Assembly: GCA_001692895.1 (NCBI GenBank)
Contig: KV748177.1
Location: forward strand, 1,674,001-1,738,000
Length of the DNA stretch: 64,000 nucleotides
Source: Cenococcum geophilum 1.58
Lineage: Eukaryota; Ascomycota; Dothideomycetes; Gloniales; Gloniaceae
Reading direction: 5' to 3'
Notes under the pieces: generated by a model
Told to the model about the DNA's origin: nothing
Seen by the model: the letters and a program-made list of their open reading frames with translations, nothing else
Databases searched by the model: none
Shown here: piece by piece, positions 1 to 12,699 of the stretch
Layout: every line of letters begins with the position of its first letter
How positions within the stretch are numbered: position 1 is the stretch's first letter
Translations under genes and position numbers: made by a program

Positions 1-760
1 GCCGGATCTAATAGCTATACAACCCTAAAGCGCAGGCGAAACGCCAGGTAAACCCTAGCAGCGCTTAGAGAGAACCTAAGAAGACTAGAGGAATTCTTAT
101 AATTAGTATCCCAACCTAAGTAATCCAGCAAAAGATTATAAAAAGTAGAATAGTTATTAAATCCCAGCTTTTTAAGACTAGGCTATTTAAGAATAGCCTA
201 ATTATAAAGTAATATTATTGCTGTAATTAATAGGGACATATGTAAAGCGTATACGGAAAGTAAATAAAATATAAATAATATGCGGGACCATATAGCACCA
301 CAGATTACCCTAAGGAGAGGGTATCTTACGTTAATTGCGGTAAAGCCTATAAAGTATAGCAAAGAAAGAAGTATAAGACCTTTTAAAGCTACCTCAAGGG
401 TATCTAAACAAAAAGGATAGCCCTTTTAACGCAGTTACTCCGTATATAAGAAGCCGCAGAAATAATACACCAACCCCCAATACCAGGAAACTTCTTAATT
501 ATTACTAATAAGAAAAGAGGATAGGAAATGTCCTACTTAGGGACCTAAGAATAACCACTTAAACGGGGACTAGGCAAACTATCCTTTATTAAAAAAGCAA
601 GCAGAGACAGATTATAATTAAGGCTCTAGCTTCACGCTAGTAGAGTAATAATAATTACTAGTGAAACTAAAGAGGAATAGGATATAGATATAGATAAGCC
701 TATACCCACTTAAAATAAGTAGGTGTATAATTATTTAGTATAACTACGGAAATGCAAACT
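1..760 (+). pseudogene. LINE L1 ORF1, C-terminal part with zinc knuckle
   Basis: The frame near 275-400 reads like the CCHC zinc-knuckle cluster that ends ORF1 (Gag-like RNA-binding protein) of fungal Tad1 LINEs. The readable stretch YSTTDYPKERVSYVNCGKAY keeps the spacing of the family, with several cysteine or histidine codons apparently turned into tyrosine by C-to-T change. ORF1 protein coats the LINE RNA. The N-terminus lies outside the window and the frame has several stops. ORF2 begins shortly downstream, the usual two-ORF order. Confidence 0.7.
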
Positions 761-799
761 AAGGGGCGTGTTGCCCCTTCTTTAACAGCGTTACACCAG

Positions 800-3700
800 C
801 GGACTACTAGGTTCTTATAGTCCAGAAGCTAGCATATAATAGATATACTAAATTAATATACTATCCTAGGGGATTTACACTTATATATAACGCTCTCCCT
901 ATAACAAAAGTCTGCTTTATAATCAGCTAAAATATTAAAGCCGCGTATTAGAAACGTAGATAGTACAGCCCCTTTACCGCAGCCCTCTAGGTACGCCTAA
1001 AGGGGCTAGAGATTATAATTATTAACGTTTACAACCCGCGCGAAGATGGCCCTTAAATTAGGACATAGCCTAAAGTTAAAACGGCTATTAAAGAGGCTAA
1101 GGGAGAAGTCATACTCCTAGGCAACTTTAACGCCTACTACCTAATATAGGGCGGAAAGCATATAGCCAGCAAAGAGCAGGCTAAACGCCTCCTGGCCAAA
1201 ACTAATGCTAGAGAATTTATACTCACCACACTAAAAGGAGAGCCTATATAGAAAAGAGGGCAATAGGAAAATATAATTAACCTTATATTTATATCTCTAG
1301 ATCTATATAGAAAAGTTAACTTCTATAGTATAGTTAAGGAATAGGCCCTTATAAGAGACTACATACCCATCCGCATCCAAATTAATAACGCTAGTTATCC
1401 GCTAGCGGAACGCTAATGCCTTACCCTTAAAAAGCTAGATCTATAAGGCTTCCTCTAAAGCACCTAGGAGCTTAACTAGACTATATCTAAAGACCCCTTT
1501 TAAGCCCTTTAGGAAGGGATTAAAGAAGTACTTAAAGAGCACTGCCTATAAGCACAGCCTAGCTAGTAGGTCCGCCGAGAATAGTCGCTATAGGCTATAT
1601 AGCTCTACGCCGGCGCCCACCAGGCGCGATAACAGTACTAGAACTATAATAACCCCTAGGACTTTTAAAGATATTAAGCACTAAGTAACTAACTCTAGAA
1701 AGAAATTAGGAGAGTTGGTTATAATAACTAGAGATGTTTTATTTATAAACTTATTAAGGACTAATTAAAGCCCTATAATAAAGGACTATAGATCTTATTA
1801 AAATAGAGCAGAAAAGTAAGCGTAGTAAAGGCGGACCCCTATCTACCAGACCTTAGGAGGTCTATTAAGGACCCCTTAATAAATAACAATACTATAAAAG
1901 CAGACATCCTTATAGCTAAATTCTTTTCTAAGACTAAAATAGCAAATCTAAGCAATATTAAGGCAGAGGCAATAATAGAACAAAGGGCACTTAATATTAG
2001 CCCTACTATCTTAATAAAAGAAATTAGTAAGCTAATTAAGAGCCTTCTAAATGGTAAAGCCCTAGGGCTAGACGGTATACTAAATAAGGTCCTTAAAATA
2101 GTTGCCCTAGTTATTACAAAAAACCTAGCAGAAGCAGCTAGTTACTACTTTGCTAATAGAATAATACCAAAAAGCCTTAAAGAATCTATAACAGTGGTCT
2201 TACGTAAAAAAGGAAAGAAAGACTATTCTCTCCTAGGTAGCTATAAACTAATTACCCTTAAAAATACGCTAGTAAAAGTCCTAGAGAAGTATATAGCCAA
2301 TATTATATCAGAGGCAGCGGAAGAGTATAGGTTACTCCCCTAGAACTAGATAGAAGCAAGACGCAAGCAATTAACGCTGTTAGCAGTAGGACTGCTTAGC
2401 TCTTATATACAAATAGCGTAGCAAACGCGCCGCGGGTGCGTAGTGTTAATGCTAAGCTTAGACTTAATAGGGGCGTTTAATAATATTTCCCATAAAAAGC
2501 TCCTCTATATCCTAAAAAAAAAGGCTTTCTAAAGTAGCTTATAGACTTTATATAAAGCTTCCTAATAGCACGTAAGACCCGTATTAAGTTTATAGGATAT
2601 AAGAGTAACTAAATCTAGACACAAACAGGCATCCCCTAGGGGTCTCCTTTATCGCCAATTCTATTCCTCTTCTTTATATCAAAGCTACTAGAGAAATTTT
2701 AAAGCCCTAATAGCGGCATGCTAGGGTTTAGCTTTATAGACAACATAAACCTTATTACCTAGGGAAACTCCGCAATAGAGAACTATAGACAATTAGAGGC
2801 CGCTTATAACTATTATACTAGATAGGCTAACCAATATAGCGCGACGTTCGCCCCTAAAAAGTACCAACTTATACACTTTATAAGGCGACGGCGCCACGCC
2901 ACTATAGACCTTACGTCCACCGTACGCATTGCCGGCTACGAGACAGCTTCCCAGAAAACCAGTATGCAAATCCTAGAGATTTAGGTAGACCCTAAGCTCT
3001 AGTAAAAAGAATAGATTAAGAAGGTAGCAAGTAAGGGCTTAGCAGCCTTTAAAGCAATATTAAGGATTACGATATCTATATAGGGCCCATTAATCCGCCA
3101 CTCGCGCCTTCTATATACGGCCACCGTCTAACTAGCGATGCTATATGGCGCCCAAGTATAGGAAGTATAAGACGACAGCGGAACGCTAGCGAAAAGCCTG
3201 CTTAAACCGCTATAGAAGGTCCAGAATAAATATCTCCGCAGGGTTATAGGGGTATACTAGCAAACACTAATAGCTATAATAGAGAAGAAAGCGGCCATTC
3301 CCCTAATTTAGCTCTATATTAAAATAATAGCCCTCTAAAGAGCCGTTAAAACAGCTCCTAATAGGGTAGAAAAGGAAACAGTAGAGGCACTCAATGGTAT
3401 CTAGAAAACATTAGTAAAGCATAGGCAAAAAAAAAGACGGCTACAGGTACCTTTAGAAGCGCTTAAAGACCGCGTAAGGGATTATAAGAACAAGATATAG
3501 GGCTTTCTCGCACACTAGAAGGACTATATAGAGTGGAGAGCGGCAATAAACCCCTATAGGTGTAGCTGGCGGAACACCGGCAAAGCGTAAACAGAGCGCC
3601 GCCACCGTATAGGAGGTCACCAGCACCACTAGCAAGTAACTACCTTTATCGCGAAATAGGCGGACCTAGAATAGCGCCAACGGTGGTAAGCGAAGGCTAA

Positions 3701-3990
3701 AGATCGCACAGAAACTACGTAAAGGACCCCATAGGGGAAACCTATAATCCCGCTATATAAAGGCTTAACAAAAGCAGAGGCTATAGCACTATTTCTTCTT
3801 TATATAAAAATAATAGGGTTTAATATATAGCTTATATCCGTTAGAGTACTAGAGATTCTCCCGCGGTATAAATGCGGCTAGATAAGGCAGACAGTATACT
3901 ATATACTATTTTAGTGTCCATAACACTAAAGGGCAGACTTTATAGCATAATACACTTTAGAACGTCTTTAAAACGTCTTAAGTAACAAAA
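800..3990 (+). pseudogene. LINE L1 ORF2: endonuclease-reverse transcriptase
   Basis: ORF2 encodes the enzyme that nicks the target and copies the RNA. The endonuclease motif VILLGNFNAYY (about 1090-1130) matches the family core GDFN-A-H. RT motifs follow: KALGLDGILNKVLK (about 2055-2100), GSPLSPILFLFF (about 2640-2680) and FIDNINL (about 2735-2755), the latter in place of the F-x-DD catalytic motif. Near 3140-3170 the typical AMLYGAQVW-like block appears, and a CxxC...H...C motif closes the protein near 3865-3935. The gene is RIP-decayed with dozens of in-frame stops. An RNase H domain was not clearly seen. Confidence 0.88.
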
Positions 3991-4395
3991 GAAGTGCCTA
4001 AGCGGCTGTAAAATGGCTGGTGCAGTTAGGTGCCCTAACTTAGTTCCGGGCTATAAAGGAAATAAATGTAGAGAATATAAGTAGATACCAGCCCTTTTAA
4101 AGCCTAGAGGATTAATAAAAGGACTAGTAAAAGGATAAGGGCAAAAGAATAAGGGAAGAAGGGGTAGTATAAGATTGTCCGTAAAGCGCGATTAGTTGGC
4201 TTAATATACAGACTTTAAACTAGGTAGAAGGCAAGTCGCCGGCACCCCGATATCGGAACGCTGTCGTCTCTCCAGCGCGGCCCGCGACTGGGTTTTCTCT
4301 AAGATAGAGTTTTTCCTATAGAAGGTATTAGCCTGCGTGGACCCACTAGGGGGACCGGGACGGGCGGTAAATTGAATTTATTATTATTATTAATT
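3991..4395 (+). other. LINE L1 3' untranslated region and tail
   Basis: No coding signal. The stretch is locally G+C-richer (about 4220-4365) and ends in a TTA repeat at about 4380-4395. The last 100 bases resemble, in inverse orientation, the 3' end of the second LINE at 8870-8960, including the shared AAACTCTAT/ATAGAGTTT stretch. Positions 4396-4462 between the LINE and the Gypsy LTR hold nothing I recognise. Confidence 0.6.
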
Positions 4396-4462
4396 AGATA
4401 TAATATAAGCTCTAGCTTAATAAACTATAAAGCTTCTATATAGTTTACTAGGTAAGCTCTTT

Positions 4463-4883
4463 TATAATAAAGCCTTATAGTAGGAACTACGGTAAACTTA
4501 TTAATAGGCTAGGTATATAGGTAAACAAGAAGTTAATAACGTAATAATAACTAGTAGAGTGGTTGCCTAATAGATTAACTCTAATTATATTCTAAGATTC
4601 ACTATAAAGAAGAGAACTATTTAGGTAGGGACTGTGGTCCTTTAAATATATAATACTGCGCCTAAGAAATATACTAAGTACGTTGGTACGTTAGTACGTC
4701 GGTATATCGCGTTTCTATATTTCTAGGTTCCTACGTTCCAAACTTATAACGTTACTCTCTATGTAACTTAGCTACCCCTTATTCTATAGTTTAACTGGCT
4801 TTAGTTCCTTCTATACTTCTACTACTAGTCCGTTTATATCTCTTCTTAGTAGTTCTACTACTGCTAATATAAGGTCTATAACA
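4463..4883 (-). repeat. 3' LTR of Gypsy A3
   Basis: About 421 bp, aligning throughout with the A-family LTRs at 47505-47939 and 55031-55455 but more diverged, mostly by transitions. It is followed at 4884-4900 by the C/T-rich complement of the polypurine tract. The partner LTR lies beyond the right edge, so the TSD cannot be checked. Confidence 0.85.
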
Positions 4884-5299
4884 CCATCCCCCTCCTTTTT
4901 AGCTTTGTTTTTAAAGATATCTTATATCTTTAGTTTGTCTATTAGAGGTATGGTATTCCTATCTTTAATTTAATAACCTTTATTATTTCTAATGCCTTCT
5001 ATTAGATCCTCTATATCTAATTATTATAATCGGCTAGTGATATTTATTCTTTCCCTTAGTAAAGTTATACTATCCTATTCTTATTATACGGAGAAGAAGT
5101 TAGTATATATTGCAATCGCGGCTCTATCTAGTTACTAAACTTTTTTTTATATTAAGTATATATAAGCGAATATGCGGTTGTCCTATAATATCTAATCTTA
5201 CACTTAACTAAACCGTCTTATAAAGGTCCGTGAAAAGGTATATTTAAAAGAACTGCGTTTTATAGAGTAAGGTCTCTCTAAACTCAAGGCTAAGGAGGC
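4884..5299 (-). pseudogene. Gypsy A3 fragment: 3' end downstream of pol
   Basis: Continuation of A3 inside its 3' LTR, matching the part of A2 at about 47940-48450. It carries the remnant of the small 3' frame described for A2. Copia C1 interrupts it at 5300; the same element resumes at 18993. Many breaks. Confidence 0.75.
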
Positions 5300-5466
5300 T
5301 GTTGGTCACACAGGGTGACTTACTAATAACGACTACTCGAGTAGGGTTACAGTGATGTTGGTTAATAAAGCTTATTAAATGGAATGGGAAAGGGCGAGGA
5401 GCCTAAGACTCCTCGCTACGCTAGTGCCGCGGCGTTACGTAATAACCGCTTGCCTTATTCCCGACA
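5300..5466 (-). repeat. 3' LTR of Copia C1
   Basis: Runs TG...CA (TGTTGGTC to CCCGACA on the plus strand). The central 60 bp, containing the GCGAGGAGCCTAAGACTCCT hairpin and the CCGCGGCGTTACGTAA stretch, is the best conserved part across the four Copia LTRs. Confidence 0.93.
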
Positions 5467-8436
5467 CTAGCAACTTTTTTTTTATAGTTGCCATCTATAT
5501 ATAAATACTGCTTAACTAGCGTAATAAATATTAATCTTTTTTATTTACTATTGCTATTATAATATAAGTCTCGCTATCCTAAAATTTGCCTTTTAGCACT
5601 TAGTGCTTTCTTACTTAAAGTTATAGGTAGATATTATATTGGGGCTGCTAAGACGCTAGTTATAAGCGAGCTAATAGCAATTTTCTATACTAGGTATAGA
5701 AAATCCTAATTAGCTAGTTAAAATTAGGGTCTATAGAATATTATACTCTTACTCCCTTTTAACCTAACCTTTAATTTATATATATAGAGTATTTATATTA
5801 ACAAACATTTCTAGAGCCTTATTTAGGTTTGCCTTTATTATTATATCTACTAGGTTATCTTAACTATTAATTTATTAAATTTTAAAGAGTTTTCGCCGTT
5901 TATAGGATTAATAAAGTACTATAATATTAATTATAAGGCGCTTTTTTTTTGGTACTAAGTTTAACTAAATACTTATAAAGGGAATATAAGTCGGTATATA
6001 CGATTATAGAGATAATAGGAACTTTAAGTTAATCTATAATTATCTTTAGGGTAGTTCTAATTGTAATTACTATATTAACTCTACTAACTATTTTATATAT
6101 CTTTAACGCTAGAACGCTTTAAGTAACGCGCTTACTTTTAATTAAGCTCTAATAAATAAGATTACTATAGATTATAAAGTTATTCTCTCTAGTAAATTTA
6201 TTTATAATAATAATCTTATATCCTAGCTAAGAGCTAAAATCTTTATTATTTATAAATAATCTATTAATAAATATAAAGAGCTTAGCGGTAGGAAGATTAA
6301 TAGGTACGTAGTATAGTCCCCGGTTAAGATAGTTTATTTATTAAAAAAGACGTTTATTTAGGGTAAGAACGTTATCCTTAGTTAGTTCCTAATATTAGGT
6401 GGTAATAAAGAGATTAAATAAAGCCTTAGGTTAATAAATAGAAGTAATATAAGCTTTATAAGCACGTTACTTTATATATCCTTACTTTAGAGAATTAACG
6501 TTAATAATATTAATCTTTTTACCTTAACCCTTCTGGTGTAAAGCAATAGAATCCTTATTTAGGGAGAGGATGCATTTATTAAAGAGTGATAGTATTATTA
6601 AATTAAGCTTTTCCTTTAGCTTTGCTATAAGATTTACCTTTACTAGTTTATTTTCTTTAAGAGCTAAAAATTAGTTGTCTCCTAAAATAATTATATTATT
6701 AGTTTATATGCCAATAACCCTAAATAAAGTTCCTATAGTTATAATAAGGAAGCATAGGTTAAATATAGAAGTAGTTATTAAAAGCTTTTCTTTATAGTGC
6801 TTGCTATAGGTAGCTTACTAATAAGTTCCTACCTTTATAATTCTATATAATGGCTTAAGTATAACTATAATTATATCTTTAGGATATTAGTGGCGAATTT
6901 GCTTTAAAAGGTATACTAGTATTAAGCGCTAAAGGGGCGTCTCTAATTAGGTGTGGGTGTGACGGCTCGAACCATTGAACAAATGTCTGACAAAGACTTG
7001 AACAAATGCTTCTGACACGAAGCGAACAAATGCTGTATTACGAAGATATTAAGCTGAGGAGCAAGAGAAGGTGGTGAGGCCACGTCTATATACATATGCC
7101 AAGTCCTAAGCGAACCCCTGACTAGGTGACGCGCCCCAGCGCCGTCACAGTGGGCTTGGGTAATATCTCGTAAATAAACCACTATTCTATTCTTTATTAA
7201 GGAGGGAGCTAGCGTAATAATAACTCGCTAACTAGCTTATTAAATTATAGGAGATTACGTAAAAATTACCTCCTTACTATTATTGTTATAACCTTAAATA
7301 ATAAGCCTTAATTTCTTAAATAGGGCGTTAGTAGCTTTACCCTTAATCTCGTTAACTATTCTTAACTTAAAGATGCGAACTCTATTAAACTTAGTAGGGT
7401 TATACTTCTTAAATTTAAAGACTCCTTTTATAATAAGACTATTAATCTCCTGCTTATTAGATGCTTAAAAAGGAGCTTTTAAAGTTATAATACGACCTTC
7501 CTTTTAAAGCTATTTTATAAGTTTAAAGTTAGCCTTCTCCTTAGCTGTTATAAAGGCCATTAATAGCTTAACTATATTCTTAATAGCGGTAATAAATTAC
7601 TCTTTAAAATTAATAAGATGTTAGTAATTTTATAATCCCTTTAGGCGACCTCTACCGCGTCATAGTTGCGGCGTATCTACTATAATTATATTAGAATTAT
7701 GGTTGCTTTCTAGAGTACGTTAATTATAGTTCTCCTTTAGGGCATTTTCTATAGCATCCTATAAAGGCTTAGAACTATTATCTTTATAGTAAGGCTTAAT
7801 AATAGTTAAATGGAATTAAGTGGGTCTATAAGGCATCTAAATAGTATAAGTTTAACTATTAATTATAATAAGTTAATATAGGCCTAACTACCCTCCCTTT
7901 TTACGCTATACGCGTACCTTAGACTAGAGTAATAGATTAAGCGTAGTTAAGGTATTTAGGCTATTTCTTATTTCTAGTATATTATTAACCTAGTATATAG
8001 CGTAGAGATATTATATCTCCTTCGTTATCTTATAAATAGCCTTAGCTTATTATATAATAGAGGGAGATAGTAAAGAATTATTAGTTATTTAAGGGTAGGC
8101 GCTAAAGACTAGTAATATAGGTATAAGTTTATCCGGGCCAGTAGAATTATTAATAGCTTTAACAGCTATTTATAAGGTAAGTTCTTTACTAGTATCCTCT
8201 AGTTTTAAAGAGATAATCTCATATGCGCGGCGTAATAGTATATAATATCGCTTTACTTTTCTAATACTATTATATACCTTAATAGGGACTTCCTTAACCT
8301 TAATTGCTATTGCCTTTATCTATTATTAAAACTCTATAGATAAAAAGTTCTTTTCTATATTATAGATAATTTAGTTAGGGGGTCCTAAGTAAATATTAAT
8401 ATAGTATAATTAAAGGGTATCTTATATATTCCTAGC
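5467..8436 (-). pseudogene. Copia C1 fragment: integrase C-terminal part, RT and RNase H, 3' leader
   Basis: Homologous in inverse orientation to C2 at 34600-34859, 35875-36101, 44915-46356 and 61304-62088. The RT/RNase H region lies at about 5750-7700 and the integrase core at about 7900-8430. The stretch 5467-5750 next to the LTR is non-coding and includes a palindrome at 5668-5720 that recurs in Gypsy B. Positions 6940-7170 are G+C-richer and less like C2. Confidence 0.85.
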
Positions 8437-8695
8437 TGTATAATTACAGCACCTGCTGTACTAACCGCGTGCTTACGCGGTTCGATACACCAAGTACGCG
8501 TTTACACGTTCGGTTCGCTTACGCGTCTAGTACACTCCTAAAACACTAGCTTAGGGGGGAGGTACGTTAGTATATAAACCACGTAGCCCACCTTAATAAA
8601 ATCGACAGTCACCACCGTCTAAATAAGCATACAATACTATACGTATTTCATACCCCTAGACACAACTCACTTATACCATTAAATTAGTACCGACA
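8437..8695 (-). repeat. Solo LTR F1
   Basis: 259 bp running TGTATAATTAC to AGTACCGACA on the plus strand, flanked by TSD CTAGC at 8432-8436 and 8696-8700. The uninterrupted site is preserved in C2 near 34535-34560, so insertion is proven. It is inverted relative to a second copy at 30054-30297. No internal region is present, so it is a solo LTR left by recombination between the two LTRs of a lost element. Confidence 0.92.
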
Positions 8696-8700
8696 CTAGC

Positions 8701-8868
8701 TAATATATCCTTTAAGAAACGTGCGGCTTAAAAGAAGATTAAAAAGTTAATAACTTAGAGTACTGGCTTACCGCTAAGATATATAACGTTAATAATAATA
8801 TAAAAGTTAAAGTTATAGTTATCTTTAAGGCTAAACTTAAATCGGCTAGGGAACTTTTAGTTTATTTA
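8701..8868 (-). pseudogene. Copia C1 fragment: integrase region
   Basis: Short coding remnant between the solo LTR and the LINE, matching C2 at about 34390-34540 in inverse orientation. The last 14 bases (8855-8868) are the LINE's target duplication. Confidence 0.85.
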
Positions 8869-9139
8869 TAATAATTCATTGCTTAACATCCGATTCGGAT
8901 CCCTGTTGGGCCCACGCGGACTACTCCTTATTTATATGTGGGGAGAAAACTCTATTTAAGAAAAATAAGAAAACCCCATAATCCATCTCCCCGCCTTTTG
9001 GGACTNGCCTACTTAGCGCCTANNAGTNGCCTATNGTGCTCTACTACCTTACTATTTAACCTCCTTGGGAACCACTACTGCCGTAACAAGCCTACGGACG
9101 CGCTAGTATCACAAACTATTACTCTACTACTGTAGAGTT

Positions 9140-12100
9140 ACTAGGGGGCACCTGCTGCTCGCCCCCTTGCCTTCTATTACCATTTCCCTTACAACCCAGA
9201 ACTAATTTAGCACATTTTAACTAATAAGCCACTAGGTGACCGCCTTAAGGCCTTTTTATATTAAGAGCAGTGTATTATAGTTCTCTATACCAGCTGCTAA
9301 GAGCATTATTTCTTAATTGGTACGTAGGGGGCATAGCAGTATTACGTGTTTTAGTATCTATCTTAACCAGCCACATTCGCATCTCAGGCTACCTACTAGG
9401 ACACCCACCCAGTAAAGCCAATCTTTTAGTCCTATTATTCCTATTCTTAAGAGTGTTACTATTATATTTTCTGCCTTTATTAGGCCTTCTCGGAGCCCTT
9501 AGGTATTTACCCCCTATAGTGTTAACCATACTATGGCTTAGGTTTATCTTGCCTAAGTCAGCCTCTATACCTTTAACTCCCATTTACCTCTCCAGTGTTA
9601 ATCCAACCAGTATTACATTGTGGTAGATGGTTTCCTAGCATTCTTACATATTCTACTTTAGCTCCTTTCTCTATCTTACTATTATCTTTACTAACCTCTT
9701 ACGCGTCTCCCTTCCTCCTCTATATAGGCCTAGGCCCTAAAGCGGCACCATTCTTCTTCTACTTTCTTTACCTGTTTCTCTAATATCTCTTCCCTACTTT
9801 AGAGTTGTTAGTTTATTCTCCTACGGGGCACCCTAGAGTCCCTCCATAGTTTACTTAGGCGTGTCTTAATATACTTTATAACATTAGAGTTGCGTTTATT
9901 TTATATCCTTTATATTACAGCGGCTTTAATATATAACTATAGGGGGGGAATATTAGATTCCTTTTTAAGCAGTACTATAGCCATTTGCTTATACCCGCCT
10001 GTAATACTCTAGAGGTAGGCTATCTAGACCTTTTAAAGTGGTTTAAGGAGTAATTTAGGGAAGCCCTTCTCAGTTTCTCTAATGGCCCAAATACTGGATC
10101 TATATGTTATGGTTAGCCAAACGACTGCTATATATAGTAGGCGTGACCTCTAGAAGCATAGACCCCATATAGAGTTAACAATCCTAGATAAAGCGATAAA
10201 CTGTGCTTGGCCTTTACGGGCCGCTTACGCCGTATATACGCTCTACTAAAGCTTGCTGTCTACCCATACTCCTAATACCCTTAGGCCCTAAACTGGTTAA
10301 CCCCCAAAGCCTTAGATGCGAATTGTATGCTAGAAATCTGTAGATTAGTTGCGTTTTCTTATAAAATGGATTAGCTGGTATTTCTCTGGTAAGAATTAAA
10401 CTCCATAACATTTTGCCTATTCTATATAAGTATTATAGGCTTTCTCTAGTATTCTACAATTCTCTACGGCTGTTGGCCTATATATAATTAGGTTTGTGTC
10501 GTTAATAAAGCCTATTCCCTAGGTCGCCCCTTCCTTAAAGGAGTTAAGTAGGTTGCTTATAAAGAAAAGGAAAAGTATAGGTAAGAGGGGTGATCCTTAT
10601 AGTATTCCTGTTGCAACTGTAATAGGGGGGCTCTGGTATCCGCTAAAGACTAGTAATATTTCTTTCTGGCCTATAAACCCTTAGATAAATTATATAATCT
10701 ATTCTAAGAAGCCCTTTACCCTAAGGATATGCAGGAGACGCTTATAGGGTATATTATTGTAGGCACCACTGATATCTAGGCTAAGTATTAATACTATAAA
10801 GTCCTTTCACATCGCCCATATAGATTTAATGGTAGCAGCGAGTAGCGTAAGTGCTGATAGTATTAAGCGGTTCTTTCTTGCCCCTATTTAGCTTTGTGGT
10901 AGTAGGGCGTGTTCCTCTACTATATCTGCTATACGTTCCGCTATTACCCTTTTTAAGATCTTACTAAGGGTGTTTTTTAAGGCAATAGGGCGGTAGCTTT
11001 CTGGGATTAAGTAATCTACTTTACCTTCTTTTTATAGGACAACCGTCGTTATAGATCTTCCAAGTCACGGGTAGTAGCCTATAGTAAAGTATACTCTAGC
11101 TACATCTGCAAGCTAAGGTGCTATAAGTGGCCTATAGGTTTTTAGGGCCTTATTTGGAATCCCATCTAGTCCTAGTGCTATATTATTTAAAAGGCGGCTA
11201 ATAGTTCTAGCTATTTCCTCTATTATTATATCGCTATCGACCCGCAGGTAAGTCACCAGTATTTCGCCTGTGATATTACTAAGGTCTACTAAAGCCGGTT
11301 GGGGGAAGAACCTTTCTATAAGAATCTTTGCCTTTTTATTGTTGTTATTTATAGCCTGTAATTCTCCTACTCTTCGTAGGGGTAGTAGGTATAGGTCTTC
11401 TGCTAGGCGCCCTACCTTTTTCTTTACCTATTTCACTATAGCCCAAAGGCCCTTATTATAGGGGAGGCTCAGGTTAAAAGTGTGCTCATTTATAAACCGT
11501 CTCCAGTTATTCCTTGCTTCTTTTTTTAGGGTATTCTTTAGCTGGTTTCTTATGTCTTTATATCGTCTCTCGTCTTTAGGGTCGTGGCTGCTTATATATT
11601 TCCTTCTTACTCGTCATTAGCTAGCAACCAGAACTGTATATTGTATGGACCATATGTGTTGCGCATAGGGGCCCGGTTTTAAGATCGGGTAGTGCTCTTC
11701 TAGCCTATTTTTAATCGCTGCCTAGATCCTTTCTAGTCTTCGGTTGATTTCCTTAGGGGTAGCCAATAAGCCTTACTTGTTTGGTATTAGGTGGATTTCT
11801 TCTAGGTTTTAGAGTTATTGTTTAACTATATTAAGGAAACTATCTATCTTAAGCTTCCTTATTACGTATCTTTTTCTATTTAGTTACGCTTTAGTATCTA
11901 GGTCTAGCTATATCTAAATAGAGATATAGTCTAGGGTAAGTGCCTATTCTTCTTTAGGGTTGCACCTTTTAAGTCTCTAGTATAGGCCTTCGTCTATAAA
12001 TATAAGGTTAATTATACTTCTAGCAGTGCCTCATTACCATATAATTACTCCTAGGGGGGTAGCTAGCTTAAGGCCCCAGATATCTATAGCTCTTAGTAGG

Positions 12101-12600
12101 TACTTTAACTGTTAATCTACAGCAATATGGATACCCCCCTACTATGGGTAGTGGAGGTTTATATCTCCTAGTAGAATAGACTCTATACCTTCGGTTTTTA
12201 GTAAGCTTATTATTAATATAATATTCTCTATTTATGGGACCCCTTTAACCCTAGGGTTATATACATTAATAATTTATACCGGTCCCCTATATATTTGGAT
12301 TATTATAACTATAATATCTAGGTTAACTGCCTACTATAACTATAAGGACAGGCTGATAGCCTTACTAATTATAAAGCACACACATATAGCTACTTTTAGT
12401 TTATATAGAAGCTAAAATCCTTAGGGGCAATATATTAATTATATAAAGGTATTATAATACGGTTCTTATATAGCAAGGATATAGTGTTTCTCTAGGTCTA
12501 GACTGTCTAGTAGGGGCCTTACAAGGTGGTGGTTTGTATTACCACAGTTATACTATATAATGGATAGGTGGCGGACCCCCAGCAAGGGTCCTTTGACTCT
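9140..12600 (-). pseudogene. LINE L2 ORF2: endonuclease, reverse transcriptase, RNase H
   Basis: On the minus strand the endonuclease core ILLGDINLHYP lies at about 12145-12185. RT blocks follow at lower coordinates: ALGLDGIPNKALK at about 11145-11190, GSPLLPILFLFFISNLL at about 10550-10600 and GFINDTNLIIY at about 10470-10525, in place of the F-x-DD motif. An RNase H C-terminal signature resembling PGH-G-GNE-AD-AK reads MGVKGIEADLGK near 9545-9583. The protein nicks DNA, copies LINE RNA and removes the RNA strand. Many in-frame stops are consistent with RIP. The C-terminal boundary is approximate. Confidence 0.88.
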
Positions 12601-12699
12601 CCTTCGTTCCTCACTTCTTCTATTTCCACTTTCTCTAGGATATTTGGAGCTTCTATCTCTTATATCTACACCCTAGTTACTACTTATTTTATATAGAGC

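Larger units (their letters stand above)
1..4395 (+). mobile_element. LINE L1, Tad1/I-like non-LTR retrotransposon, 5' end outside window
   Basis: Decayed LINE entering from the left edge. In order it shows an ORF1 zinc-knuckle region (about 275-400), an AP-type endonuclease (about 960-1420), a reverse transcriptase (about 2000-2900), a C-terminal Cys/His motif (about 3865-3935) and a 3' end at a TTA-rich tail (about 4375-4395). This layout is typical of fungal Tad1-clade LINEs, which transpose by target-primed reverse transcription. Frames are broken by many in-frame TAG/TAA codons, as expected from RIP of CAG/CAA. The 3' tail resembles that of the LINE at 8869-15810. No TSD can be scored because the 5' end is missing. 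Confidence 0.9.

Noticed and set aside
4396-4462. Separate small element between LINE L1 and Gypsy A3
   Set aside because: Too short and without ends or repeats; probably old target sequence or LINE tail.
9270-9626. 118-codon plus-strand open frame
   Set aside because: It lies antisense to the RNase H end of LINE L2 ORF2 and has a hydrophobic, low-complexity look; an antisense shadow.
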